From Isoetes taiwanensis (Eukaryota; Streptophyta; Lycopodiopsida; Isoetales; Isoetaceae): 64,000 nt of DNA. The stretch is from the NCBI GenBank assembly GCA_021234155.1, contig JAJEKV010000008.1:19999959-20063958 (forward strand), given 5' to 3'. The position numbers and the translations under genes are program-made. Under the pieces are notes generated by a model. The model searched no databases and had not been told where the DNA came from. It saw only the letters and a list, made by a program, of their open reading frames with translations. This document shows, one piece after another, positions 51,986 through 62,765 of the stretch (position 1 is the first letter of the stretch; every line of letters starts with the position of its first letter).

Positions 51986-52990
51986 AAGCCAACGGACAGG
52001 ATCTCGCCATTCCAATCGATGAGATTATGCCAAGTGTCGCACATACATGTAGATTCTAGAATATTCTAGAACCATCTGAATACAGCCCTGCATACGAAGA
52101 AGATGTGAGTAAATGTCTTCAACAAGTATTGGTAGTGCATTTGGCAAAGGTGAATGACTCACAACTAGTTGCAAGTTCAAATCTTGCTTTGTGTGATCAT
52201 TTTTTTGCATCTGTGTGACAACTTGTACATACGAGTATAATGCTCAGATGATATGAATACCGTATGGTCATCACAAAAAATGAGAATCCCTTAGGAGAAT
52301 GAAAATGGGATACAAAAGGTATCGCTTTGAATGCGAGACTAGAAATAAAATGTTGTCTTGTCTAACTTCTAAGTCCAAGTTTCTGATATATATAGTGCAA
52401 TGGCCTTGGGTCCATAATGGCAAAGATGTCGTTGAGAGATAGCGGCTATCTACTCCCGAGATCTCTACTGATGCCTGAGGAATCTCCTTAACCAACGACT
52501 AACAAATCATGAGGGTTGTGATTCTTGTCGTGGAGGACTCATGCCCAAGGCAGAATAATGTCCTCACGCCATGGATTCCCCGCCCTCTTTTTCAACGTGG
52601 TCTTGGGACCTGATGACTTAGAGTTCTTCTCACATGATCTATTCTTATATAGAAGGAATAGTCATGTGTCATTGGGCACAAGACTAACACTTCCCCCCCC
52701 CGCCTCCCTCCCTCTGTGCCAAACAACACTCGGGATTTCTGTCCAAGAGAAAAGCAAGCACAATCTCTGGTAGAGACGGGTGGCATCATCATGATTGGTG
52801 TGAGGTCTTGGACGCTTATAATAAGCTGTAACCAGTTGATTGCTTTGTTGAAGGTCATTAGGGGTAGATAAACCCATGGCTAGGATCATCAGTGAGAAAA
52901 CCTGATGTAACCATTATTTCAAAGGTGTGATGAGCAAGAGCAGGTACAAAGGGACATTCCATAAGAAGAAGAACCTCAACAAAGGCACTA
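51986..52990. other. Gene-free stretch
   Basis: I see no coding domain or clear repeat here. Confidence 0.3.
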
Positions 52991-52999
52991 ACACTGGCA

Positions 53000-54608
53000 T
53001 TGGAATTATAGTGTCCGATGGCGCGGTCACAGGCCCTTGGGCTCTGAAATATGGTGCAAAGTGTGGCACAGTATGACGTCCCCTACTTCGTCTATGATGC
53101 TCCCATCGTATCCGAAGGCGGAGTTCATCCCCCTCGTAGCCAAACTAGCAGGGGCCATCCACCTGACACCAATCCCATGAATGGGGCCAGCGAGGGAAGA
53201 GTGGATGGGTCATTTGCCCGCCTTCCTTCGGGACCGTCCTAGCTGCGGAAGCGTGAATAAACATGAGCACATAATCATCAATACATCAATAAGCTCACCT
53301 CGAAGGGTGAGCGCATCATAACATCACATGTACAACAACATCAATAGCATCAACATAGGGAGATCCTACCCAGGGCTCAGACTCATAGGGGATCAACTGA
53401 CAGCTTGGGCCTCCAGAAGTCAGTGCAGACCGAGTCATGACAATGGATTGGGCTGGCATAAGAACATGGCTGTTGGGTAATCCACTCCATCCGCCCCTCC
53501 CGTGCACACTTTGCAGAGTAGGTTGACTAGTATTGGGACCGGACCGTAGCCTGCCGGGTACATAGCCAAGAGGGCTACTGCTGGGTTGCATCTCCCCAGT
53601 CCCGATGAGGCAGGAGGAGAGTTACCTCCCCTCCAGGGGCATCCATGCCCATCACAGGTGGCTAGAGGGCCACTGCCCTTATTCGACTTGAACCTCGTGG
53701 AAGGCGACGTATCACCCCAGAGGTGTCGAGCTCATGCCTTGCCCACACTCAGTGGCAAACCATTAAGCCTAGCCCACTAAGATCCCTGGTAGGCTTTCTA
53801 CACCAGAGGGATCAGTCAGTGACGGGACAAGTCCCCCCTTTTCACCGGTCTAGCCCCTCCACCCACAACCAGGCGGGCTCTTGTGCATGTACCGCATTAA
53901 TTGGGTATTAATGAGGCTATCTAGGAACATCTGCTACAAAGGCTTTTAGGGTCTCTACCCCCCTTCCCAATACACGGGAGAGCATAGAATGAACACCATA
54001 ATCATCAAAGAACTGAATTGTAGAATAACATCTAATCTACCTACCTACACATCCAAAGTTAGGTTCTTTTGTTAGGGCTTATGATCTCGGGATCTATAAG
54101 GCCTCTAAGGCTGAACTAACATGCTAAATCGGCTCATTGCCAAGCTAAAAGACGGCTTTGCACAACAGAATGACTATTTACCTGGTGCCTGACTTGCTCT
54201 AGATCCTCGGAATGCGTCCATGCTTCTAATCCCACTGAAGACTGCTGCTGCTGGAAGATCTGTTGTGCAAGGGCGGCTTTTCAGAGCCTGGCAATGCGAA
54301 CTAGAGTCCTGGCTTGGCCGAAATGGATCTGGGAAATCCTAATTGCGAAAAAGGAAGAAGGGTTTAGGGTTTAAGGGGGAAGCCCTTAAATAGAAACCCT
54401 TAGGGTTAGGTTAACATTGGCCAAATGGGGTTTTGCCATTTGGCATGGGGTTTATAGTTGCATATATTTATTAAACATGCACAACTTACGAGGTTGCCCC
54501 CTAGGTGCAACCCTTTACGTCTCGCTAGTACTTGTCATGATGACAAGTACGCAGGACGGGTAAAAGATAATATACGATTTGGGGTGTATATTATATTGGA
54601 ACGCCACA
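53000..54608 (-). repeat. 3' LTR of the chromovirus (inner limit clear, outer limit not)
   Basis: On the minus strand the LTR starts at 54608 with TGTGGCGTTCC, right after the polypurine tract AAGGTGGGAGAT (54620-54609). A TATA-like CTATTTAAGG lies at about 54393, 215 bp into the LTR, marking the transcription start. The outer end is not determined; 53.0 kb is an estimate. No second copy is visible in the window. Confidence 0.55.
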
Positions 54609-54620
54609 ATCTCCCACCTT
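54609..54620 (-). promoter_or_regulatory. Polypurine tract of the chromovirus
   Basis: AAGGTGGGAGAT on the minus strand, directly before the TGTGG LTR start; the usual primer site for plus-strand DNA synthesis. Confidence 0.6.
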
Positions 54621-55337
54621 GAATTGATCATGTCCTCAAAGATCACGCCTCTCCACCTTGACCCCCGCAGATATCCTGCAATTACATTTAATACATATAA
54701 CTTTACAACATGATTACCCCAAGGTAATATTTTGATTATTCATAACACATCCTTGTTTAATATTATACTATGATAAGAGATTATTTCATCCTCTTGCTTT
54801 ATTGTCTATTATTCACAAAATTTTTATGGCTTATACCATTATTATAAACATAGTTCCAAAATTCTCTAATTAAGGTTCCACAACGTCTTCTTACAACACA
54901 TCATGACAAAAATTATGTGCTGCAAGTCTTCGCAGTGTGACCTTCCTGCCGCTAGACTCTCCTATTGGCCTGCAGGTTCAACACTACGTCAGTATTCATT
55001 AAATTATTGTAAAGTTGGTTGTTAGGGAACCACCCATTAATTACAATTTACATGGATGCAAGACTAATCTCCTACAGAGGGAAGAGGATGCTTCTTTCAT
55101 CGGGCCGTGGAGACAACGCCCTATCATGCCTAGGATGACACTCATGCCTACACCTTTAGTTGCCGTTGGCATGAAGGGTGGCGTCCTCCCCGTATTTGGG
55201 CGTGAAGGATGGCATCCTTCCCGTGGTAGGCGTTGACTAGAGGTGCTTTCCTATCAATGCATGCCTGAATGACCTCTTATCTCTCAAGGTCATCTACTTC
55301 CATGAGACGGAAGTAGACTTTTTAATCTACCTTCCAC

Positions 55338-55640
55338 TCACCTATCGAAGCCTGGGTGTCGACTACTTTGACGGACGAGCCGACCCTTGCATTGCTCCAT
55401 GAATTGGGGGTACTGCTTCTCCAAATCTGATTGTAGTACCCACGTAGCGTCCTCCATAGATAAGTGCATCCATTTCACAAGGTATTGGAGAAATTTGAAT
55501 CTTCTTGTCTTCTTATAGGCCCTGTCAAGAAGAACCTCAGGGACGATTTCAAGCTGGTCGTCCGTCATTTCCAGTAACTCGGTTGTCTCCAATAGTTCCT
55601 CTGGATTAGGAGTGTGCCTCTTTAGGAGACGTACATGGAA
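55338..55640 (-). CDS. Chromodomain at the integrase C terminus
   Basis: Reads EIVPEVLLDRAYKKTRRFKF followed by LQYLVKWMHLSMEDATWVLQ and SDLEKQYPQFMEQCKGR. This is the L-VKW-x8-ATW chromodomain pattern found at the end of chromovirus integrases, where it steers insertion to chromatin carrying methylated histone H3 (known for the family). The frame is intact to its stop at 55338. Confidence 0.85.
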   Translation of the reverse strand, partial: FHVRLLKRHTPNPEELLETTELLEMTDDQLEIVPEVLLDRAYKKTRRFKFLQYLVKWMHLSMEDATWVLQSDLEKQYPQFMEQCKGRLVRQSSRHPGFDR

Positions 55641-55799
55641 GATCCTATGGATTTGAGATGTGCTGGCAGGTCCAACTTGTAGGATAGGGTACCTACTCTT
55701 TTGGTTATCCTGAAAGGTCCAGCCCATCTTGGAGCAAGCTTCTTGCAATTGCCGATGCGGAGCTTGGCCTGCTTCACCTTGATCTTCAACCACACATTG

Positions 55800-56914
55800 T
55801 CTCCCACCTGAAATTCCCTTATCGTTCTATGCTTATCGGCTACGCTTTTCTGCCTACTTCTCGCTGCTAGAAGGTATGCTCTCACCTCCTCCACCAACCG
55901 CCGTGATATCCTAAAGCATCTCATTGAGACTTCCACTTTTGACACTGGATTGTGCCAAGTATCTGGGGTAAGACACTGGTACCCATAATTGATCATGAAA
56001 GGAGACATCTGCGATGACTCCTGCTTCGTACTGTTGTAGGCGAATTCTACTAAGCGGATGAAATCTTCCCACTTAGACTATTTATTCCACACGTAGTTCC
56101 TTAGCATATCTTCAATTATCCTGTTGGTTCGCTCCGTCTGACCATATGTTTGTGGATGATATGCTGTGCTCATAGAAAGCTTCGTCTGGATGGTGGTAAA
56201 TAGGTCCTGCCAAAATGCACTCATGAATTTAGAGTCCATATCCGAGATTATCTCCCTCGGCATGCCGTGGAGTCTAAAAATCTCCTTAGTAAATAGGATG
56301 GCAGTATCCAATGCTGTATCTGTTGTCCTTGCACGGCACGAAGTTTACCATCTTCGACAATTTATCCACCACCACCACCATCGTATGCCCTTGCCTCTTC
56401 GTTTTTGGGAGCTCAGAATGAAGTCCATGCTTATGACTTCCCACTTAGCATTTGGCATCGCAACGACTCTAAGGCTCCGGGATTCGAGTTGTCCGCCTTT
56501 GTTTGTCGGGCATATCCGCACTCACTTAATGTACCTTGCTATCTGCTTCTTCATGCCGGGCCAAAAGTAACTGTTTCTAATCTTGAAATATGTCTTCATG
56601 AACCCTGCATGGCTAGCTATGGGGCTATTGTGTGTATCATGGAGAATTAATTTTCTTACTGCCGAAGATTCTGGTACACACAACTTGTTCTTATGGTATA
56701 GGAGGTTTCCTTCCTTTTTATAGTTCTTGAAGGCCTCCCTTTCTTTGTCTGTTCTTGCCTCTTTAGAGAGGCTTGCCCATACTTCTTTAAAGTCGCAATC
56801 TGTTGGCAAGATATCTTCAATCTTCTTGCCATACTCACTTGTGAGCGTTGATATGCCATTGCAATGCGCCCTCGCCTTCAAGGGCTTCCCTCGGAGGCGC
56901 GATCCGCTGACCAC
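55800..56914 (-). pseudogene. Integrase of the chromovirus
   Basis: Reads LILHDTHNSPIASHAGFMKT and SYFWPGMKKQIARYI (zinc domain), WEVISMDFI, then FRLHGMPREIISDMDSKFMS, FWQDLFTTIQTKLSMSTAYH and PQTYGQTERTNRIIEDMLRN (catalytic core), and after another break YYQ-less SRQKSVADKHRTIREFQVGD and LAPRWAGPFRITKRVG (C-terminal GPF/Y module). Three frame breaks (about 56520, 56320, 56050). Confidence 0.85.
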
Positions 56915-56919
56915 GCTCA

Positions 56920-57160
56920 GCTTTTGCCGGCTTGTAGACTATCTCAAGTCATACTCTTCGAGAAATTCCATCCACCTCCTTTGCCTCAAATTTAGGAGTG
57001 GTTGTGTGAAAATATATTGGAGACTTTGGTGATCTCAGGTCTAGTTGGAACTTCCTTCCCAACAAATAGTGTCTCCAAATTTGCAATGCTCTTACAATGG
57101 CCAAGAGCTCTTGGTCATGAGTTGGGTATCATTGCTCCGCATCATTCATCTTCTTGGAGT
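56920..57160 (-). pseudogene. RNase H of the chromovirus
   Basis: Minus frames give [11 protein letters not shown], a stop, then YPTHDQELLAIVRALQIWRH and [11 protein letters not shown], matching the Gypsy RNase H and the HDQELLAI block. Several frame changes. It removes the RNA strand during reverse transcription. Confidence 0.7.
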
Positions 57161-58266
57161 CATACGCGACTACCCTTTCCTCCCCGCATGATGAGCACGC
57201 TGTTGCTATCCTCGCTAGCTGCTGTTGCTACAAGCTTGTCTTTGGTTGGGTCTGGCAAGACTAAGACTGGCACTGTCGTTAAGGCTTCCTTCAACGTCTC
57301 AAATACTGCATGGGCCTTCTTTTGCCAATGACTTGCCCAATCTTTTATCTTTCCTGCTTTGGTGAGGTCCGTCAATGGAGCTGCTACCTTTGCAAAGTTC
57401 TTGACGAACTTCCTGTAATACCCTGCTAGGCTGAGGAAGCTCCTCACTTCATGTGTGTTCTTCGGTGCCGGCCAATCAATTACTGCTTCGATCTTTGCAG
57501 GATCGGTGGAGATCCCTTCCGCTGAGATTACATGCCCCAAGCACTCTACTCTTTCTGTTGCGAAGTGGCACTTGGATAACTTCGCAAAGAGTTGATGCCT
57601 CCTTAGCTTTTCAAGCACCTTTCTCAAGTGCTGGACACGCTCCTCTAGGGATTTACTGTAAACTAGAATATCATCAAAGAAAACTATGATGAAAGAATCT
57701 AAGAATTCACGGAAAACATCGTTCATGAGCCTCATGAAAGTTGCTAGAGCTTTGGACAAACGAAATGGCATCACTGTGAAATCATAGTGGCCATATCTCG
57801 TTCTGAAGGCAGACTTATGGATGCCCTCTTCTTTGATTCTTATCTGGTGATACCCTGACCTCAAGTCTATCTTGGAGAAGACCTTTGCTCCCTGCAACTG
57901 ATCCATGAGATCATCCGATCAAGGCAGAGCATATTTGTTCGTGATGGTGTGCTTGTTCAATTGACGATAGTCAATGCACATCCTAAGACTTCCATCTTTC
58001 TCCTTCACGAAGAGTATTGGCGCTCCAAATGGAGAGACACTAGGTCTTATAAACCCTAGGTCTAGCAACTTCTGCAATTGCTTCTTCAATTCCGTCAACT
58101 CCTGGGTTGACATCCTGTAGGGCACCTTGCTTGTTGGCTTCGTTCTTGGCTCAAGTGCTATTTCACACTCGACTCCTCTGTAAGGTGGAAGTTGCTTAAT
58201 CTCATCTGGGAACAAATCATGGAATTCCTTCACCAACTTTGCTATAGGCTTTGGGAGCTTGCTCAA
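57160..58266 (-). pseudogene. Reverse transcriptase of the chromovirus
   Basis: Reads [40 protein letters not shown], then [40 protein letters not shown] and [20 protein letters not shown] (the F-x-DD active site). The thumb and connection [20 protein letters not shown]-like region follow. A single TGA at 57919-57921 interrupts it; the base context fits a CGA-to-TGA change. Otherwise open for ~360 codons. Confidence 0.9.
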
Positions 58267-58296
58267 TGCTTTGGCCTCTTTCTCTTCTGCTGTCTC

Positions 58297-58920
58297 TTAC
58301 TCGTCAACTTCGAGTTTAAAGACATAGGCCACCTGCTCCTTCTTTAAGCATCTAAGTAACTTCTTACTAGACATGCATTGCATGATTGGGATGACTTCTT
58401 TATCTATTATCTCAATGACCTTGCCCTCTGGCGTTGTTAAGGTTACTTTCCGTTTCCCACAATCAATCACGGCTCCAGCCGGTCCAAGGTATTCCATGCC
58501 TATGATCAAGTCGTACTTGCCGATGTTCATCACTTCTGCTCCCATTCCAACATTGATAGCTGACAAGTCTATGTCGAAGTTGATCCTCTTCCCTGCTGTG
58601 TGTCTGATTGCCCCACTTGCTAATACAACAGGCCTAGACTTGGACTTCAAAGGCTTCAGCTTCAACATTTCTACCATCCTTGGCGAGGCAAACTTGTAGG
58701 TACTCCCTGTATCTATCAACACTATGAAGGACTTGGCTTGGACCTTCCCAGTCGTCGAAATGACTTGGTACTGACTCTCAGCATTCTCGGAGTCAATAGC
58801 TGCAAAGATGTGGCACTCACCCTGGATGTAATCGGGGGCATCTTCTTCGTCGAAGTCCGTGGGTGTCTCCCATCCTAGCTCTGCTAACGCCACGTTCATC
58901 AACGAATGGGCAATTATGTG
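58297..58920 (-). pseudogene. Aspartic protease of the chromovirus
   Basis: The minus frame reads SFIVLIDTGSTYKFASPRMV, with the DTGS active site, then DLIIGMEYLGPAGAVIDCGK, the conserved end of Gypsy protease. It is in frame with RT except for a TAA at 58297-58299 (expected CAA). Confidence 0.85.
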
Positions 58921-60221
58921 TCCGATGCCCTGGCTGGAAGCACCTGAAGCACAACTGCTTTTCAATACATTTCTGCCTCTTCTCCTTGGGGATGGACTGT
59001 AAGAACTGCTTTACTGCCTTGGAGTAGTTTGAACCACCTCCTTGCTCCTTGAAGCTGACCTGTTTCTTATCCTGCTTGCCAAAGTTTTCGTTGCCTTGCT
59101 TCCCGAAGTTTGTGTTGTACTGAGCTCTGCTAGTTGCTAGGCGTTGCTCTTGGGCTATATCTTCATGTACCCTTCCCTTTGTCCTGATAATACTGATGCC
59201 TCGGCCCACTCTCTTGAGGTCCTGTTCCTTGTAAGCTCACTGCCGTGGACTCTGCCTCTGACACTGTCTTGGGGTTTATTGCTCTTACTAGCTTCCTAAT
59301 TTCTTCATTCAAGCCTTCAATGTACCCCTCTATTGCATGTCTTTCACTCAATTTCAGCACATAGAGACCTCATGAACTCTTGATTGTTTTTCGATCGTTT
59401 TATTGCCCCGGGCCGCAACTTGTAGAACTGTTGCATCATGTGGCACTTGTGTTCCCTTAGTACATAATGGCGCTTAAATGTCTTGGCAAACTTCTTGAAC
59501 CTGCAACTATCCCTGCTTAACCCATGGCTTTTGGCATAGCCTTTCCACCAAATCCTGGCTGCTCCCTTAAGGTTGGCTGTTGCTACTCTGCCCTTGTCCT
59601 TGTCCTTCATGCTATAAACATTCCCATACTCCCTCATTTCATCTAACCATGCTTCGGCTTCCATTCCAGACCTGTTATTCCCTGAGAACTGCTCTAACTT
59701 CATGGCTTTCCATACATTGCTCAGTGCCGAGTCAACTTTCTTCTGATAGTCGGCTTCTGCCCTGCCCCTATCATGGTTGGGACCCTCCCGTCGGTCCTGT
59801 TGCTCATTCTCCTGCTCGTCAGACTCGGAGTCGGAGTCGGAACTTGAGTTGGAGGAGTCCATGCTGGGTGACCTCCTTCTCCGGCTTCTCTTCTTTGGTT
59901 TAGCTGCTCGGCCGGCTGGCATTTCAGATAGTTGGACGTTCTGATCTGGTCCTCCTGTTGCTGCTCCTGCCAGTAATGCCCTTATCTCGTGGATGTCCGA
60001 CCTTATCTGGGATATTTCCTGCTCTGGTGTTGGTGCCTCGAACTCCTGGTAGAGGTTCCTTGGCTAGAATTGCCTTGCTGGTATATGCTCTTGCTCATGT
60101 TGTCCTTGTTCTTCGACATTTCTAGGTACTCTAGCTGCATACACATTAGATTACACTTTGATAATAAGCTCTTTGTTTTGTCATTGCATTGGTTTGTTTG
60201 GTAATATAATTGTGGAGACAA
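58800..60221 (-). pseudogene. Gag and zinc knuckle of the chromovirus
   Basis: The frame begins around 60150 (NVEEQGQHEQEHIPARQF, then a TAG, PRNLYQEFEAPTPEQEISQI) and runs into MPAGRAAKPKKRSRRRR at 59922. A Ser/Asp/Glu-rich stretch follows, then the Gag core (EAWLDEMREYGNVYSMKDKD, KGAARIWWKGYAKSHGL, NNQEFMRSLCAEIE). It continues after a frame change with HAIEGYIEGLNEEIRKLVRA and ends in CFRCFQPGHRTHNC, a C-x2-C-x4-H-x4-C knuckle that binds the RNA genome. At least three single-base frame changes (about 59350, 59200, 58900). Confidence 0.85.
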
Positions 60222-60315
60222 AATATATCAAGAGAACATGATCAACATCACATTTATATTCATGGATATAATATGTTTACATTCAAAAGTAGACATGGAA
60301 AATTGAAAGTTTTAA

Positions 60316-61854
60316 GTTTTATTCTTGGAGTCTTTTGATATAATCTGGGTTGTCCTCCAAGAATTTCTTCACTTGGGCTGTGCCGACCGTTCGCCCTAAG
60401 TTGTTCAGGATGTTGGTGGCCGTGCCTCCTTGGAGTGCGGTCACCAAGTCTTCAACCCTTCTGTCTGATGTATAGGCTGCGGTAACTGCCAACCTGCCCT
60501 GTCACCTATAAGGGACCGCGAAGTCGAAGATGCTTAATGCTATTGTTCTCTTGACAAGGATGACATGGTCGATGTTTGGGGTCATGCGAGCATGTCTTCC
60601 GAATCCTGAGAGAGCAATGAGCATAAAAACTCATTCTTCTCCACGTGGGCTGAATTGGCGGTGTATAACCGCTATCCTTCCATCAATGAGCAAAGATAGA
60701 TAGAACCTGAGGGCTTTGTCGTGCCCTGCCTCCTCGCCGGATCTGAATGCAGCCCTATGTCTTTTGGAGTATTCATCAACAGGTACTTCTACCATCTCCC
60801 TGTAGTCGCTGTACATGGAAGATGCTATGTTGATGCTGCCTAAGTTGATGATGCCTTCGGCTGGTGCTGGTACCGCTGCTGAGGTGCTGGGTAAGAGTGC
60901 ACTCGTTGATTTCCCCCTAATTCCCATCCATTCTTGGATTGCTAAGAACTCCTCCTCTGAAGGTAACTCCTGCTGATCCATCATCTGCCTGATGCCGGTG
61001 TAGGCTTCTATGTCCGTCGATGTCTGGCCAGTGTATGTCCGGGCCTCCCTTATGCTGATGGGAAAGTCCTGTGTCTCCCGGTTGATGAAGTCATCGAGGC
61101 CGGTTGCTGACGTAGAAGATGTAGGAGCTCGTCTATCCTGTAGCCCCTGTCCCTGCACTCTGAAAGGTTCTTGATATCGTGGAGGCTCAGGTATGCTTCT
61201 CCTTGGATGATTACTGGGATTAAGCTTGTGATGCCTATCCCAAGTGGTGGAGCTGTCTGCGTGGTTCTCAGCCCCTCTTCAAAGCTCTGGAGTTGTTGCT
61301 CTGCTTGCTGCCTTTCTTGTACCAGGCCGACGTCAGTGATGTCTTCAATGTCCGACCCACGTCCCTCCTCTTCCTCCTGCTCCTCCCTCTCGTACTCCAG
61401 ACGCATCTGCTCTTCTTCTGCTGCTGCCATGGCCATAGGCTCAATGTCTAGGGGTTGGACAGATGGTTCCCCTATCTGGGTTTGGGCTCTATGGGATAGG
61501 AAGATTGCTACAGCTGCAGTGTAAGAGAAATATCTCCTCCTCTACTGATACTGACATATAATTAGGCAAGCGGCTAGCCTTGTTTTCTAAGTACTTGTCT
61601 ATCTTAGGGATGTCTCGCAGAGCTGTATGAAGGGCCATGCTTGGAGCAAAGTATCCTATGCAAGGTGGAAGTTCTACTAGAGAAGATCCTATCTTGGCAT
61701 GGAATTCGGCCATAATCTCTTGGTAATAGGGGGTGGCATTAATGGTTGCTTCTACCTCAATCTCCTTTTGAAAGACAGCGAAGACTGAGTTGATGTCGGC
61801 CTCGGCCACATGAATTGTGGCGCTGTACCATCGCCTGAATGCAGATGTTGCCAT
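60316..61854 (-). pseudogene. Unrecognised ~510-aa protein (ORF-X) between the H3-like gene and gag
   Basis: From ATG at 61854 (MATSAFRRWYSATIHVAEAD) the frame runs through NATPYYQEIMAEFHAKIGSS and LVELPPCIGYFAPSMALHTA. It continues after a frameshift near 61530 with RYFSYTAAVAIFLSHRAQTQ and an acidic coil-like stretch (QMRLEYEREEQEEEEGRG), then after a second frameshift near 61175 with GLDDFINRETQDFPISIREA and KALRFYLSLLIDGRIAVIHR. It crosses a TGA at 60631 and another at about 60492, then reads VEDLVTALQGGTATNILNNL and stops at 60316. Frame coherence across the lesions argues for one intronless protein. I do not recognise the family. Its position directly before gag is compatible with an accessory or structural protein of the same element. 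Confidence 0.55.
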
Positions 61855-61965
61855 GCTACTTGAGCAGCTGGGGATGTCAAACAGATGGGAAAGCGCCTTT
61901 GGGAGGTGGAAAATCGCCTTGGAGTGAGGAGCAAATGAATAGGTTGCAAATGAGGGTTGTGGTCC

Positions 61966-61973
61966 TATTTATA
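61966..61973 (-). promoter_or_regulatory. TATA box of ORF-X
   Basis: TCTATAAATAGGACC on the minus strand, a near-ideal plant TATA box, 112 bp before the ATG at 61854. Confidence 0.6.
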
Positions 61974-62129
61974 GACAAAACCCTAATTTTGGGAAATTTT
62001 TGGGTTGGGGAATATCTATGATTCTAAGGTGCTGCTATGCAATTCATAGGCAAACTAGGTTAAAGAGTGCATTCTAAGGATCCTATTGCAAGAAATTTCA
62101 TCTAATTTGGGGAGAATTGGGGCCAGTTG

Positions 62130-62640
62130 GGTCAATTTTGGTCTGACCACTCACACAGTGCGCGAGAGGCTAATCCGAAAATGACAGATTTGATCCTGGC
62201 GCACTTTGTGAGGGGTGGGGCCCTATTTGGGTCGAGGATGACTCAAAACATGCAAACCAAGGGTCAAATCCTACTTATCTCGATGACTTAGGTCGGATTG
62301 TGCCCTTACTTTCTTCATTTGGACAATTCTTGGCATGGATCAGGGGTCGACCACTCACACAGTGCGCGAGAGGCTAATCCGAAAATGGCGGATTTGGTCC
62401 TGGCGCACTCTGTGAGGGGTGGGACTCTGTTTGGGTCTAGGATGGCTTAATTTCTATAATCTAAGGGTCAAATCCTACTTATCTCGACGAGTTAGGTTGG
62501 ATTATGCCCTTACTTTCTACATTTGGCCAAGTATTGACAAACATCAATGGTCGACCACTCACACAGTGCGCGAGAGGCTAATCCAAGAATGACGGATTTG
62601 GTCCTGGCGCACTTTGTGAGGGATGAGGCCCAAAACACTG
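62130..62640. repeat. Three ~205-bp direct repeats, each with a hairpin
   Basis: GACCACTCACACAGTGCGCG occurs at about 62144, 62349 and 62554. Each is followed by GAGAGGCTAATCC and then TGGCGCACT(T/C)TGTGAGGG. CTCACACAGTGCGC and GCGCACTTTGTGAG pair as a 14-bp stem with one mismatch; inside, AATCCG/CGGATT can form a second stem. Linkers (GGGTCAAATCCTACTTATCT) are also conserved. The repeats fill the gap between the H3-like gene and ORF-X. Confidence 0.8.
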
Positions 62641-62765
62641 AGTTTTGCTCCAATTTTGGCAATTCCAAATGCAGATATCCTTAATACAATCTAGATACTT
62701 ACAATTTTACACATTATCATGACAAAAACATAGTTTTGTATTTATAGAAGGTTATTTACAATAAA

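Larger units (their letters stand above)
53000..60221 (-). mobile_element. Chromovirus (Ty3/Gypsy with chromodomain), 5' LTR not found
   Basis: Minus-strand order: gag, zinc knuckle, protease, RT, RNase H, integrase, chromodomain, polypurine tract, 3' LTR. Single-base frameshifts and a few nonsense changes break the polyprotein, but domain sequence is well preserved, so the copy is young or its lesions are partly consensus errors. No LTR lies between gag and the reading frames upstream of it. Confidence 0.85.

Noticed and set aside
53051-53911. Plus-strand open frames at 53.0-53.9 kb
   Set aside because: They fall in the probable chromovirus LTR region and have no recognisable domain.
58373-58699. 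Plus-strand open frame opposite the chromovirus protease
   Set aside because: It is the antisense shadow of the protease coding strand.
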